Below are positions 44,575-56,248 of a stretch of DNA of 64,000 bases, one piece after another. The notes beneath the pieces were generated by a model. It had not been told where the DNA came from, searched no databases, and saw only the letters and a program-made list of their open reading frames with translations. A program made the position numbers and the translations under genes. The DNA is from Apiotrichum sp. Y4204 (lineage: Eukaryota > Basidiomycota > Tremellomycetes > Trichosporonales > Trichosporonaceae): positions 1 to 64,000 of the forward strand of contig JAMYHL010000053.1 in NCBI GenBank assembly GCA_025531455.1. The letters run 5' to 3'. How positions within the stretch are numbered: position 1 is the first letter of the stretch; each line of letters starts with the position of its first letter.

Positions 44575-47500
44575 CGTGAGTTGCAGCGGTTGCAGTGTGC
44601 GCGAGCTCGACGTCGGGCGGTGTGTTGTCGGCCGTCGCGGCGTGCAGTGCGATGGCCGGCGGTGCGCTGTCGGGCGGGAGAACGCCGAAAAAGCTCAAGG
44701 TGATGGAGATGCGTTGAGAGTTAGGAGTCCGCCTGATCGATGTGATCTGGCGGCTAGAACAGCGAGGACAACGGTGCAGCACGAGCCGCGAGTGTCATCG
44801 ACTGGCCCACTTGGTGGTTGTGGGAGTGTGGAAGTGGCCTGGGGGCGACGCTGACGGTGGAAATGGGATGCGGTCCTCGTCGGTTCGCACGGGCCCACGG
44901 GGTTGGGTGGATTGGCCGAGGGTGGTGAGTGGTGGTGGTGAGAGGATGGAATGGGACGAGGTGGGATGTGCGGATGTGTTGATGGCGAGCAAGGGAGATG
45001 TGGTGGTGAGGAAGGAGAGTAGATGGATGTCTAATCAATAAAGGGGGGTTGATTAGAGCAGATGATTAGATGATGGGGAAGTGGTGGGACATTCGAGTCA
45101 ACAAACAAAGAGTAGTAAAAAGTAAATACAAGTCCCTCCAGTCCAGTCAATGACCCGGATGGATGACCGACCTCTTCTGCTCTGCTGCCGTGCCCTGTGC
45201 CTAACCATTAGCATTAGCTCCGAGCTGGCTCCGAACTGCGTAGCCCGGCAAATGAAGCATCCTGGGGGCCTGGGGGGCCGGGCTGGGGGGGGGCTGCATC
45301 AAATTTATCCGGCAAAAAGGGTTTATGCGCAATATGGAGCAGTTCTTTATGATTCCTAATGAGACATTTAGGATCCATTACAAGCTCAACCGGGTATCGA
45401 AAGCGGCTATTAGCCTGTGTAGAGTACCCGTTAGTGACCATGATGATACGAGCGGATTTTTATATTTTTTATTTTTTTCTCGCCCTCCTTCGGAGCCTCG
45501 TTCCTCTCCTCCCCCCTGATGTGACAGAGACAATTCGGAAGATCAGCGGATCAGCTCTGATCAGAAGCTAGCAGTGGCCTAATAAAAGGGCTCGATCACC
45601 CCCCCCCGGGACATGGCAGGAGAAGATATCGCCATCAAATCAACAATTCAAAATCTTCAGCCAGTCACGTTCGCGATAATCCTCACCCTCATCATGCCTT
45701 TACGCCGCATTCGCCTCGTGCACAACGCAGATATAATTGCCAGCAATCCCTGCGACCAGACGCGTAAGAAGCCTCTCACGGTCTCACAACGCCCCCATGT
45801 CCGTCACCGTCGGCAGCGCCTTTGAAGAGTTACAGATAGACAGTACGCATCGTGCTGTCCAGCAATATCATACCGTCCGCATCGCGGTGATCTGTTCTCG
45901 GAGACACCCCGTTACAAATCACACACTGATGCACTGACTTTTCTCACGACTGACTCTTATTCACCCTCATTACTCGTGTGATGCAGTGTCAAGACACACA
46001 GGACATGCCTGGACACAGGGATGCTGCGGTCTGTGGAGAGCGACAGCGCGGTGTCCGTGCTGCGATTTGACTGATCAAAGGGCTCACGATAAGATCACGC
46101 AGCTCGACCAGCTCCTCAACGTCGATGAGCGCGATACCTAGGATCGTGTAAGAGATTGTCAGGTGTGCGGATCCCCTTTTCCAGAATTTCAGTCCATTTG
46201 GGCTAAAGGGGATCGCCGGTGCGCCCCTCCATCTTCGCCACATGCGTCAACGGACCCCGGCACCCCGCGGTCGTGCCGTGCCGTGCCGTGCCGCTGATAA
46301 CTTCCCGTCGCCCGACATAACGCACACAGCTCGGTATCCAGATAACGCAGCTCACTCCCAATACAATCCCAGCAGCCCATGACATCTCATGTGGCACGCG
46401 AACAACAGCGCGCCAATTCGGAACAAAAGCGCCGTGCTAGGGTGGCGTGCGATTCTCCTGGGACCCCGGATCGAGCGTGTGATGAAGCGCACGGTGGCAC
46501 CTCGTCTGGTTAGTCCTGGAGGCGCTGGACGAAGGAATGTCAGAGAGCAATAGAAGGACAGCAGGGGCAGACTCGATGAGGCAGTGACGTGACGCGAAAC
46601 AGCGCGTGAGGCCAACCGCCGAGCTGCACGAGCTGAGCCCGTGATCCAGCTCTACATGCGCCATGATGTCAAGTCACCAACACACAAGCGCAAACAGTCC
46701 CATACTGCCATAAATTGTTCTGCTCGTTGAATCGCGTTGAAGTGCTGATTGTCTGCCGTGTTTCACTCTCACACACGCAAAAGTGGCAGTGAGCGTCTAG
46801 CACGGATGCTCTGTGTTTTCGATGTCCAATCCCTGTCTTTGGGTGTGGAGTACTTCCCCGCAGCACCGACAGCTACGGCTAACAGCTAACAGTGATCTAG
46901 TGAATAACCTCAGGATGATCATCGCCCCCCGCCATGAGAGGATGGTCGCTAGCGGCCCACGTTGCGATGTTTTATTTATTAATATTTATTTATTTATTTT
47001 GTTATTATTTTGTCTTATTTTCATTTCACTGTGTTTATCTTGGCTGCAAGGTCCCTGTGGAACTGCGAGCTTCTTCTACAATTCTACGCTCATGGTGTCC
47101 GCCTGATCCGCCAAAGTGCTCTCTGATTCACACTGACCGTCGATCCCGGCGATCTGCTGATCTATCACGTTCTGGTTCCCCTGCCCTGATCGGCTGGGCC
47201 AAGGGGGTTACGAGGGACTAACGCTGATAGCGGTAGATCATCCTGATCGTCTGCATCGGATCCACGTCTTGGCATGAACCCCACAAGCTGCGGGCCGCGG
47301 GCCATAAAATACATCACACGGAGACCGTAGATGTGCATGGCAGGATTGGGCACACGCATAATCTGTTAACAAAATCCCCACTGCCGGGTGGATCAATGGA
47401 GCTCCACCCTACCTCCGACAACCCAGGTCCGGTAAGAAGAGAGTTGCATCCGAGCTCCGAGAGCATGCGGTTATCTCGGATCTGAGCATCAGCCTCGGGT

Positions 47501-47818
47501 GAACTCGGACCTGCGAAGGCACACCCGATCGGACACTGATGAGTGGCAGGAGAAATAATTGGGGCCAAGCGCGACGTACAGCATCTTCTTCTGCATGTCG
47601 CTGTCACCTGTGTTCCCTTCGTCCCGATTGGTTCCCGCTCAGGTGAACCTTCCCGTCGAGGCCCCGATGGGTGAGTCGAGTCAATCACTTGTTGCTCGCG
47701 ACCAGATGGCGCGATCAACCCTTCGTCCACAACTCTGCGCAAGAACAGGAAGCCATATCCCAATCTCCCCTCGCTTCCACGCGCGCGTAGCCGTGCATGA
47801 GGCATGCATCTCGCCCCG
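44575..47818. other. Long gene-free region upstream of ERT1
   Basis: About 3.2 kb without a supported gene, probably a long regulatory region of the ERT1-like gene. A strongly AT-rich stretch (TTTATTTA repeats) sits at about 46968-47040, in contrast to the GC-rich surroundings. Confidence 0.45.
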
Positions 47819-47823
47819 AAAAA
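47819..47823 (-). terminator. Pol III terminator of tRNA-Ala
   Basis: A T5 run on the minus strand, 11 bases after the tRNA 3' end. Confidence 0.65.
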
Positions 47824-47834
47824 GGGATATACGC

Positions 47835-47925
47835 TGGACGAGTTAGGAATCGAACCAAAGACCTTGTCAATATAGGGGCTGGTGGTCCTGCTAATGACAC
47901 GCTCTACCAACTGAGCTACACGCCC
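47835..47925 (-). tRNA. tRNA-Ala (AGC) with 18-nt intron
   Basis: Read on the minus strand: acceptor GGGCGTG/CTCGTCC (G-U pairs and one U-U), D arm GCTC-AGTTGGTA-GAGC, anticodon stem TGTCA/TGACA, loop TTAGCA with anticodon AGC. After position 37 comes an 18-nt intron (GGACCACCAGCCCCTATA). The T arm is TTTGG-TTCGATT-CCTAA with one mismatch, and the discriminator is A. The mature length of 73 nt matches the family, and the acceptor and anticodon loop match yeast tRNA-Ala. Confidence 0.93.
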
Positions 47926-48224
47926 TGCGATGCGATTTTTTCTGGGGCCCTCGGCGCGTCGTGGACTCGAGGTCGGGCGCGATCGCGAGGGACTGACGAG
48001 GAGCGACACACGCGACATTGTCTTGGCGAGCTTCCGAAACGATGGTAAATGCCCAGTTGTCGCTCGTAGACTGTAGCCACGATCATGAGTTGGTCGAATC
48101 TCGTCAATGAACGATGTGACGGTACACAGTCAGTCAGTCAGTGACTCCTCAGTCTCACCCGCATCCCGGCGGTCGCAAACCGATGCAGGGTTAGATAGAA
48201 GCTACAGTAATATACCCCACCGCC

Positions 48225-49230
48225 CTACTTTCCCTTAGCCGCTGCGCTCTCCTCGAACCGCTTCTTCATGTCGTAGTAGTTTGTGTGCAGGCCGCACTCG
48301 GACTTGGCCTTGCCCTGCCACCGACCAGAGCGCTCGCCCGCGTCGGTTGCGTTCGGGTCCGGCAGCGCCGTCGAGTGCCAGTCCCCGATTGAGCGGTAGC
48401 CCTTGTCCAGCAGCGGGTTGTACGGTACGCCCCTGGGTGTCAGTGGGTGCGTCAAAGTATGGGGAGTTGTGATGGGGATACCACATCCGGTTCACAGACA
48501 GTCATGCGGCAACTGTAGATGACCATCTCCGGGCCCCATTCTTCCCACTCACTCCTTATCAATGTACTCCTTGACCTCCTTGAACGACCACGTGATGAGG
48601 GGGTTGACCTTGATAAGTCCGCGCTCGTCGACCTCGACAGCCTTGAGGTCTGCGCGGTTCGCGCCCTGGCTCCGCCGCCGGCCAGTGATGACCGCACGCA
48701 CCCCGAGGTCCTTGTACGCCCTGGCCGCCGGCTCGACCTTGACGAGGTAGTCGTAACTCCCCTCGTCGCTCTCCCACAGCTTGTCGCCGTACTTTGCGGC
48801 AAACTCGTCCGCGGTGGAAACGCCTGGCGGGGTGTAAATCGTCACTGGTACGAGGTACGTGTCCTCCACGCGCTTCGCGAGCTCCAGCGTCTCGGGGAAG
48901 TGGTGCAGCGTGTCGAAGAAGATTAGCGGGACGAGGTGCGTCTCCTCCCGGTCCATCGAGATCTTCGAGATCATGTCAACTGCAGCGAGGCCAGTACTGT
49001 TGTCAGCCCGACGAACGGCGCATGGGGATGTGGAGTCATGACCTGAACATCCCCACTATGGGAGTTCCAGAGCTTCACACTCACAGGCCAAACGCAGTTG
49101 TCTGGTACAGGCCATCAATGTTGTCGATTGCCCACTTCAGCACCTCCTGCGGCGCCTTGCCCTCGAGCTGCGCATTGAACGCGTCAATCTCCTCGGGGGT
49201 GTACTGCGGTGTGAGACGCTCGTCGGTCAT
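48225..49230 (-). CDS. MET16: Phosphoadenylylsulfate (PAPS) reductase
   Basis: It reduces PAPS to sulfite with thioredoxin in sulfate assimilation. 265 residues from three exons: 49085-49230, 48553-48996 and 48225-48432 (introns 88 and 120 bp). That length is close to yeast Met16 (261). Recognisable blocks: [19 protein letters not shown] (rebuilt across the first intron), [76 protein letters not shown] and the active-site cysteine in SECGLHTN near the end. It diverges from LHS1 across 766 bp. Start at [14 protein letters not shown]. Confidence 0.95.
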
Positions 49231-49996
49231 CGTGTCAGTGGTCGGTGAGAGTAGAAGAAGAAGAAGAATCAACAGTTGCCATGAGTCTCTTTTCTTGTAT
49301 CTTGTAGCTGGTGGGAAACGGACTGTTGTTCGGCAGACATTTTTGGTTGCTGACAGAGCCCCGTCATTGTTGTCGCCTTCATCACACCATTCTCCGCGTT
49401 CTGGAATACTTTCTGGAATTCTGGCCACACAACAAGGGGCCCCGCGGCAGAAGGACAACCCCCAGGCGCCGGAGGCCCCAGGGCGCCAGGGCGCGGCGCA
49501 CTAAGCACGCGCCGATCGCGTGGAATTTTAAAGAATGTTCCACACGCGAACTACACGCGCGTTTCATGCCTGAGCCCCTGTTGATCAAAAGTCGCTGATC
49601 GGTTTTTTCTCTGACGCCACGTCGACCATTTTGACCTGCTTTGACGTGTTTTTTTGAATGTCGCCACCAGCAGTGCAAAAAGGACTTTCAGAGCAAGGGG
49701 GAGCAGAGTGCATCATCATCATCAAGGGAACAGAGAGTGCACCGCAGTAGGAGGCTCCAGAGCTTTAGACCCTTGTCTGCCATGCTCTTGGCCCCGCCTT
49801 GTTATCCATCAGGGGGGTTGCCGTCAAAACGTTTCGTTTCAACACTAGCAGGCACTGCCTTTTGGCCAAATAACACAGCACCGGATATATCGACGTGTAA
49901 CTGACTGCTATCTTCTCTTCCACATCATTCCTCTCCTTTCCTTATAACTCCCACATCAAAAGCGTGGACAACCGTCCACAACAAACCCGCCCCATC
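49231..49996. promoter_or_regulatory. Divergent promoter between MET16 and LHS1
   Basis: These 766 bp hold the upstream regions of both genes. No exact CACGTG (Cbf1-type) site was found. A CGACGTGT near 49890 is a weak candidate for an unfolded-protein-response site. Otherwise I see nothing in it. Confidence 0.4.
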
Positions 49997-52655
49997 ATGA
50001 GACTGCGCCAGCTGCTCGTGTTTCTCCTCGCATGCGTCCTGCCGGCCGTGCAGGCCGCCATCCTCGCCATCGACTATGGAGCAGAGTTCACAAAACTCTC
50101 CCTCGTCAAGCCCGGCGTGCCGTTCGACGTCCTCATCGACCGGGATAGCAGCCGCAAGATCAGCAGTGTTGTCGCATGGAAGCGCGAGGACCGTGTCTTT
50201 GGCGCCGAGGGCAAGAGCTCTGTAAGTTGGTGACTGCATGACGACAACTCAATTCCATGACTAACGCCAGGCGACGCGCTTCCCTCAGACCACCTTCCCG
50301 TACGTCAAGCCGCTGCTCGCGCCCGAGGAGCTCCCCGACATGCGCATCTACCCGCAGCCCCCGACCGTGAACGACGACGGCAGCATCATCTTCCCCCACC
50401 CCAAGGTCCCGAAGCACGTCTCGCCAAAGCACGCATCGGACAAGGAGGTGTGGACCCCGACAGACCTCCTCGCCCACCAGCTCGCGTACTACCGCGGACT
50501 GGCCGACGACATGGCCCGCCCCGAGACCGTCACCCAGGCCGTTGTCACTGTTCCCGCGTGGTGGACGCAGGCCCAACGCCGCGCGTACCGTGATGCCCTT
50601 GAGCTCCAGGGCCTCTCGTGTCTCGCCATGATCGGCGAGGGCACCGGTGTCGCTCTCAACTACGCCATGTCCCGCACGTTCCCAGACTACGACCCCGAGA
50701 CCGGCGTCGGCGAGAAGGAGTACCACGTCGTGTTCGACTCGGGCGCCTTCACCACCTCGGCCACTGTCCTCGCACTCTACCAGACCAGCTACCGCCCGTC
50801 GCCCAAGTCGACGACCCTCATCAACACGACCCACATTGACACCCTCGCTGTTGGATGGGAGGATGTTGGCGGCGTGCACCTCGACCTTGCGGTTCTCGAG
50901 ATGATCACCGACGACTTTGTCAAGAAGTCTGGCCTTGAGGCTGCCCGCAAGGACAGCCGCGCGATGGCCAAGCTCCAGAAGGAGGCGGTCCGTGTCAAGC
51001 ACATTCTCAGCGCCAACCAGGAGAGCATTGTCGCCATCGAGTCGGTCTACAACGACGTCGACTTCCGCTCCATGCTCACCCGCGCTGCCCTCGAATCGCG
51101 CTTCCAGGACGTCAAGCGCTTCACCCGCCCGGTTTCTGATGCCCTCGCCGCCGCCGGAATCACCCTCAACGACCTCACCTCGGTGCTCCTCTTCGGCGGC
51201 AACACGCGTGTCCCTATTGTCCAGAATGCCCTTCGCGACCTTCTTGGCGACAAGGAGTCGCTCATCGCCCAGGGCGTGAACACGGACGAGGCAGCCGTTC
51301 TCGGTGCGGCGTTCTACGCCGCTGGCCTCAGCCGCCAGTTTAAGATGAAGTCGATCGAGGTCGCCGAGCGCATCTTCGCAGACATCACCCTCGACAACGG
51401 CGACGTCGTCTACCCCGCTGGCTCTGTCTTTGGCGAGCGCAAGACTCTCCTCCTCAAGCCTGAGGACCAGATGCACCTCGAGTTTGCGCAGAATGGCAGC
51501 AAGATGCTCGGCGTCGACCTCGTCAACGTCAAGGAGGCCCTCGGCAACTTTACCGCACCCTCGCCCGTGGTCAACATGACTCTCCGCCTCGACTCGCGTG
51601 GTATCTTCTCAGTCGCCAATGCCGCTCTTGTCTCCAACGCCACGGCGGACGAGAAGGCGGATGCTGGTGTCGCTGGCGCCATCAAGGGTCTCTTCGGCAA
51701 GAAGGAGACCGAGGACGACAAGGAGACTGAGGAGGCTGACGACGACAAGGCCGCAAACGACACCAAGGCGGCGCCCGTCAAGCCCAAGAAGGAGCGCATT
51801 CCCATCAAGTTCCGCGAGTCGGCCATCGGCTTCAAGCCCTTGACTGGCGAGCAGAAGCGTGTTGCCAACCAGCGTCTTTCGTCGATCGCCGCCTTTGAGG
51901 CCGCACGCGTGGCTCGCGAGGAGGCCCGCAACCTCCTTGAGGGATACCTGTACCGTCTCCAGAACCTGCTCTCCGAGGACACTGAGAACCGCGCGCTGCA
52001 TGAGTACGCGACCGATGAGGAGCGCACGCGTCTTGGTGACCTCGTCAAGGAATCGTTTGACTGGCTGCACGACCACGCCGACGACGCCAAGGTGGAGGCT
52101 CTCCTCGGAAAGCGCACCGCTCTCGAGGTCATCGAGGCGCCGATCATCAAGCGTTTCACCGAGTACCGCGCGCGTGGCAAGGCGGTGGAGGACTTTGCCA
52201 AGGCCATGTACGCGAGCCGGGCGTTCCTCGTCGAGGCGGCGAAGAACCGCACGGCCGCGCTCGAGGCCGCCGCGGCAGCCCCGCCCGAGAAGCCGGTCGC
52301 GCCGCCCAAGTTTACGCAGGAGGAGCTCGACACGGTGCGCGACATGATCAAGGAGTCTGAGGCGTGGATGGACGGCCTGATGGAGAAGCAGGCGCCGCTC
52401 GACGCCGACAAGACCAAGGACCCCCTCATCTTCGTCAAGGACATTGACGAGCGCGGCAAGAAACTCCAGTTCCACGTTCAGCGCCTCGAGAAGAAGCGCC
52501 AGCCGCGGGCGCCTCGTCCGCCAAAGCCCGAGGAGAAGAAGGAGGAGGCCGAGGCCGAGACGTCGACAACAGAGACGACACAGGCAAAGGAGTCAACATC
52601 TACAACAGCGGCCAAGGAGGAGGAGACGGGCGTCCCCAAGCACGAGGAGCTTTAG
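49997..52655 (+). CDS. LHS1: ER Hsp70-family chaperone/exchange factor, LHS1/GRP170 type
   Basis: 869 residues from two exons: 49997-50221 and 50271-52655 (49-bp intron). A signal peptide (MRLRQLLVFLLACVLPAVQA) leads directly into the first ATPase motif (AILAIDYGAEFTKLSLV). Further Hsp70 blocks: VVTVPAWWTQAQRRAYRDA, GEGTGVALNYAM and SVLLFGGNTRVPIVQNAL. The second phosphate motif is degenerate (VVFDSGAFTTSATVLAL rather than DLGGGT), as in Hsp110/Grp170 proteins. An acidic Lys-rich loop (about 550-590) separates the substrate part from a long helical region, and the protein ends KHEEL, an ER-retention-like signal. Lhs1/Grp170 act as nucleotide exchange factors for Kar2/BiP. Large antisense frames here are shadows of GC-rich coding. 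Confidence 0.95.
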
Positions 52656-53248
52656 AGTAGGATAGACGTAGTCTTGCATAGCATGGAGCATGGATCGCAT
52701 AGAATTTCCAGTGTGGACTGTGAGGTGGAGTGGGACGCGGTGGCACGTGACCCGGCCGACGCGCCTGACATAGAGGGCTCTGGGCGGGGTGTGCCACAAA
52801 ATGCACCAAACAGCCAAGCAATGGTCCACAACGAGAGTCGTCACACAAATCATCAACAAACTTGTTGATGATACCATCCACTTTACTCCACAAACATCCA
52901 TCCCCTCATTTCTTACCCATTGCCACTCTTGACACTCACTTTGAAGCGCGTGAGACATTCCGCTTCTCCGTCGCATACACACCGCGTCAGCGTCGTCGAC
53001 GCACACCGGACCGTCCGTTGTTTGTCCGTAAACATTGGGTCCACAACAACACGACCTCCCTCTGATATCGGCACACGAGTTGGCGTCGGAGGCGGCACCC
53101 CTTCCGAGCAACCGGCCCAGCAACAACTGCGAATCGGGACTTCGTCTTCTTTTCTCCCAGCTCCCATCCTTATACTCTCGTGACACCCTCCTCACACCCC
53201 TCCGGCTCCCTCCCTCGCCTTCCTCCACCCGCCTCCTCCCTGCGCGCA
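52656..53248. promoter_or_regulatory. Upstream region of the CENP-A gene
   Basis: 593 bp between the LHS1 stop and the CENP-A start, on the same strand. No gene, repeat or clear promoter motif is recognised. Confidence 0.4.
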
Positions 53249-53976
53249 ATGGCCCGCACGATAGCAAACCCCGTCGCTGGGAACGCTCCCGGAAGGGGGC
53301 CGCGGCAGATCAAGAACACGGCACGGCAGAGTACTGGCGGCAAGGCTGTGCGGCGGAATAGTGGTGAGTGCGGAGGTTCAGGAGTGGGCTGAAATGATGA
53401 TGGGACTGGGTACTACATCATTCTGGACCCAGTGCACCCATGTCTTTCTAGGCTATGCCCCCCCTCATAAACCTTGGCGTAGACTGACACCCAGGACCAG
53501 CACGGGGGCGCAACTCGTCGCCGCAGCCGAAACGCCGTTATCGTCCTGGAACCGTTGCACTCCGCGAGATCCGCCAGTACCAGAAGAGCACGGATCTTTT
53601 GATTGCCAAGTTGCCGTTCTCGCGTGTGGTGAGTGTGGTGATTGGGCAGGATGCGCATGTCGGGATGTCCACATCTTAGGCTTTAGTAGCAATTGACGAG
53701 CCGTACGGATGTGCGACACATACACCTCCTGCTTGCCTCATCCCGCGCTAACCCCAGGTCCGTGAAGTCGCGCTCAACCTCACATCAAAGGACATCCAGC
53801 ACTTGCGATGGCAGAGCACGGCGATCCAGGCACTGCAGGAGGCGACCGAGGCGTTTCTCGTCCATCTCTTCGAGGACGCCAACCTGTGTGCGATTCACGC
53901 CAAGCGCGTCACCCTCATGACGCGCGATATGCAGCTCGCGCGCCGGATCCGCGGGCCATGGGCTGGATTGGGATGA
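53249..53976 (+). CDS. CSE4: Centromeric histone H3 variant (CENP-A/Cse4)
   Basis: 155 residues from three exons: 53249-53363, 53495-53628 and 53758-53976 (introns 131 and 129 bp). The histone fold is clear: [54 protein letters not shown] and [11 protein letters not shown]. Marks of CENP-A rather than H3 are a longer loop 1 ([15 protein letters not shown], more residues than H3 and with Trp for Phe), a short tail, and a C-terminus ending [10 protein letters not shown]. The N-tail ([14 protein letters not shown], then [15 protein letters not shown]) still echoes canonical H3. CENP-A nucleosomes mark centromeres and seed kinetochores. The presence of a CENP-A gene argues against a Mucorales-like loss. 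Confidence 0.93.
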
Positions 53977-54446
53977 GAGGATGAGAAGATTGGAAGAGAG
54001 GGGAGATTCAGAGAGGCGGACGCCGGTGGGAGAACCGGTGTAGTGTGGACGGATGGGAGGCTCCAGAACAGTGGTGAGACCGCGTTCCCTCAGATTGGTG
54101 ATTGTTCGTGACGCGTCGCGGCACGCAGACGCGCTCCCGACGCTTGTAGTTATTCCTGTTGCGTGTTACGTTTTCTATTCCTTCTTCATGGTTCAATAGC
54201 GATACAAATGCAACAGCGCAACATTGTAGCAACCCAAGTCAGGTGCACCAACGAGCAACACAGTTCCGAGCCAAAGGGTGGTAGTCTGCCCCTCATGCAT
54301 TACACAACAGTGGCCCCTCTACTATTATCTACACTCCCCTCCCGGCCATCCGTTGTATAGAGAGTGTTGGAGGAGGAAGTCAAAAAAAAAAAAAAAAGTT
54401 GCCTGAAAAGATGAGGGTTGTTTGTTTGTCACCGACATGGCGGGTG
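53977..54446. other. Convergent intergenic region
   Basis: The 3' ends of CSE4 (plus) and SPE2 (minus). It contains a 16-base poly-A run at 54382-54397. No gene seen. Confidence 0.5.
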
Positions 54447-56248
54447 TCATGACACGGGCGCGAGCTTGGCCACGGTCGGCGTGATGGGGCTCTTAGGCTC
54501 CACCCAGCCCTTGCGCTCAAAGAACGCGAACACGAGGTCATAGCCTTCAAACTCGTATCCGATGCGGTCCTTGCGCTCAAAGTCTGCGAGGAGTGCCCCG
54601 CTGGTGATTACAGGCGGGACGGGGTCATGGCCCTTGCCAGTGGACGCAAAGAGGGTGATGCACAGACGGTTGGGCTGGAAAATGTCCACCACTCGGCGGA
54701 TGAGCGTCGTGATGTCAGGACGTCCGCCCTCAACCATCTCCTCGGTGCGGGGGAGAGGCACGTTGCACTCAAACGAGGCGTAGCTCCAACCGTCCTCGGG
54801 CGTGACGTGGATGGTGAAGTAGCCACCGCTGCCGCTACATGCCGAGACGCCAGAACCAACAACGGCGTTGGCCGAGTATCCGCACGGCTCGAATCCGAAA
54901 GAGTCGAGGGTCGTCTCCGACTGAGGGAAGAGGGTGTCTATGCCGAGCTGTGCACTGATGGCGGTACCGAGCTCGTGGCCTGAGCGTTCGCAGTTGAGTT
55001 CCGTCTCAGGGATGAAGAACGGGAGACGCCCAGCCGGGGTAAGGTGGCTCATCAGAATCTCGAGGGTCTGATCCTGGTGGGGGGGAGCGGCGCACGGTGG
55101 GGGGAGGGCCCGTGGACGCTCCGCGCGCTGAGGCGCAAACTCGATGTTGGGCGATGTGAGGTACACCAGCCAGTGGTCGCGGTTGATCGGGCCCACGGTG
55201 TACGCCGAACCAGAAGTGCCTAATTGTCAGCCACACTCATCATCACAGAAGGAAAAGGTGAAAGAAGTTGTATTCGAGGCCACAGAAGCGGCCCAAAGTC
55301 TGGATTCACGACAGTGACAGGCTACTCAGTTACAGCCATCAGACGTCACTTCAGGGTCACAACGGCAAGCATGAGGCGAAAAGTTTGCCCAGACTCGAGT
55401 GTTGGATCGTTGAGTGCGGACGGAGGCATGCACGGAAAGGCAGGAAAGTGCAACGGTCGTTCGTGAACGGTCGTTTGTGCTGACACTTACCAAAGACTTT
55501 GTCGAGGAAGCGAACCTCGTCGGTCCAGTCGCGGTGGGGGCCCTGCTGACGCTCGGGGAAGAAGAAAGACTTGCGCGAGTAGAAACACCTGTGGTGTGAG
55601 CGTGCCATTACTGAGCAACACCATCCGAGACCTACCGCCAGACAGTAGAGAGGCCGCAGTACTGGTTAGCAATCTCCAGGATGCGGTGGAGACCGAGAAG
55701 GTTGAGGGTGGTACCGCAGGTCTTGAGGATGATAACGTGGGGCGCGACGAAGAGGGACGACTCGCTGGGTTGTGAGCACATGGCTTCAAGATTCGGATGA
55801 GCAATAGCACGAGAAGCTGGGGTGCTAGTCCGTTCTGTTGTCGCTGCGGAAGCGGCTGCCGTGCACGCCACGGTCATCACCACGGAGATGCCGTCCCGCA
55901 CCCTACAGCCATCAATCATACTAACCTGAGCAGGTAGGCGTCAATCTCATCGCCCTCGACGACACTCAGGACCTTGCACTTGACAATGTCCAGCATCTCC
56001 TCCCACACTGCACGCGGCACAGTGCGGAGGCCCTGGAAGGACTGTCCGTTAGGAGAGGTTCCTGCTCGGAGGATAGCATCGTGACCGTTGCTGCCGTCGG
56101 AAGAGTGCGTGTTCTGGGGAAGGAGGTCGGGCGAAGGGGCAAACCAAACTTCGAGGAGCTTCTCGGGTCCCTCGAACGGGCCAGGCGACGTGTCGGGCTC
56201 GGCGAGAATGAGCGGCGAGGGGGGCGTGGGCGGCTTGGTGTGGGCCAT
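54447..56248 (-). CDS. SPE2: S-adenosylmethionine decarboxylase proenzyme
   Basis: It makes decarboxylated AdoMet, the aminopropyl donor for spermidine and spermine. 440 residues from four exons: 55926-56248, 55636-55764, 55491-55588 and 54447-55219 (introns 161, 47 and 271 bp). Family blocks: GPFEGPEKLLEVWFAPS near the N-terminus; LSESSLFVAP across the first intron, with the Glu-Ser self-cleavage site that yields the pyruvoyl group; ILKTCGTTLNLLGL with the catalytic Cys; CFYSRKSFFFPERQQGPHRD; GSAYTVGPINRDHWLVYLTS; and GYFTIHVTPEDGWSYASFE, with the processing His and the substrate-binding Glu. A TATA-like box lies about 174 bp upstream of the start, and no upstream ATG lies between it and the start at MAHTKPPTPP. 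Confidence 0.95.

Noticed and set aside
50160..52475. Large minus-strand frames (438, 349 and 288 residues) opposite LHS1
   Set aside because: Antisense shadows of a GC3-rich Hsp70 gene with no independent homology signal.
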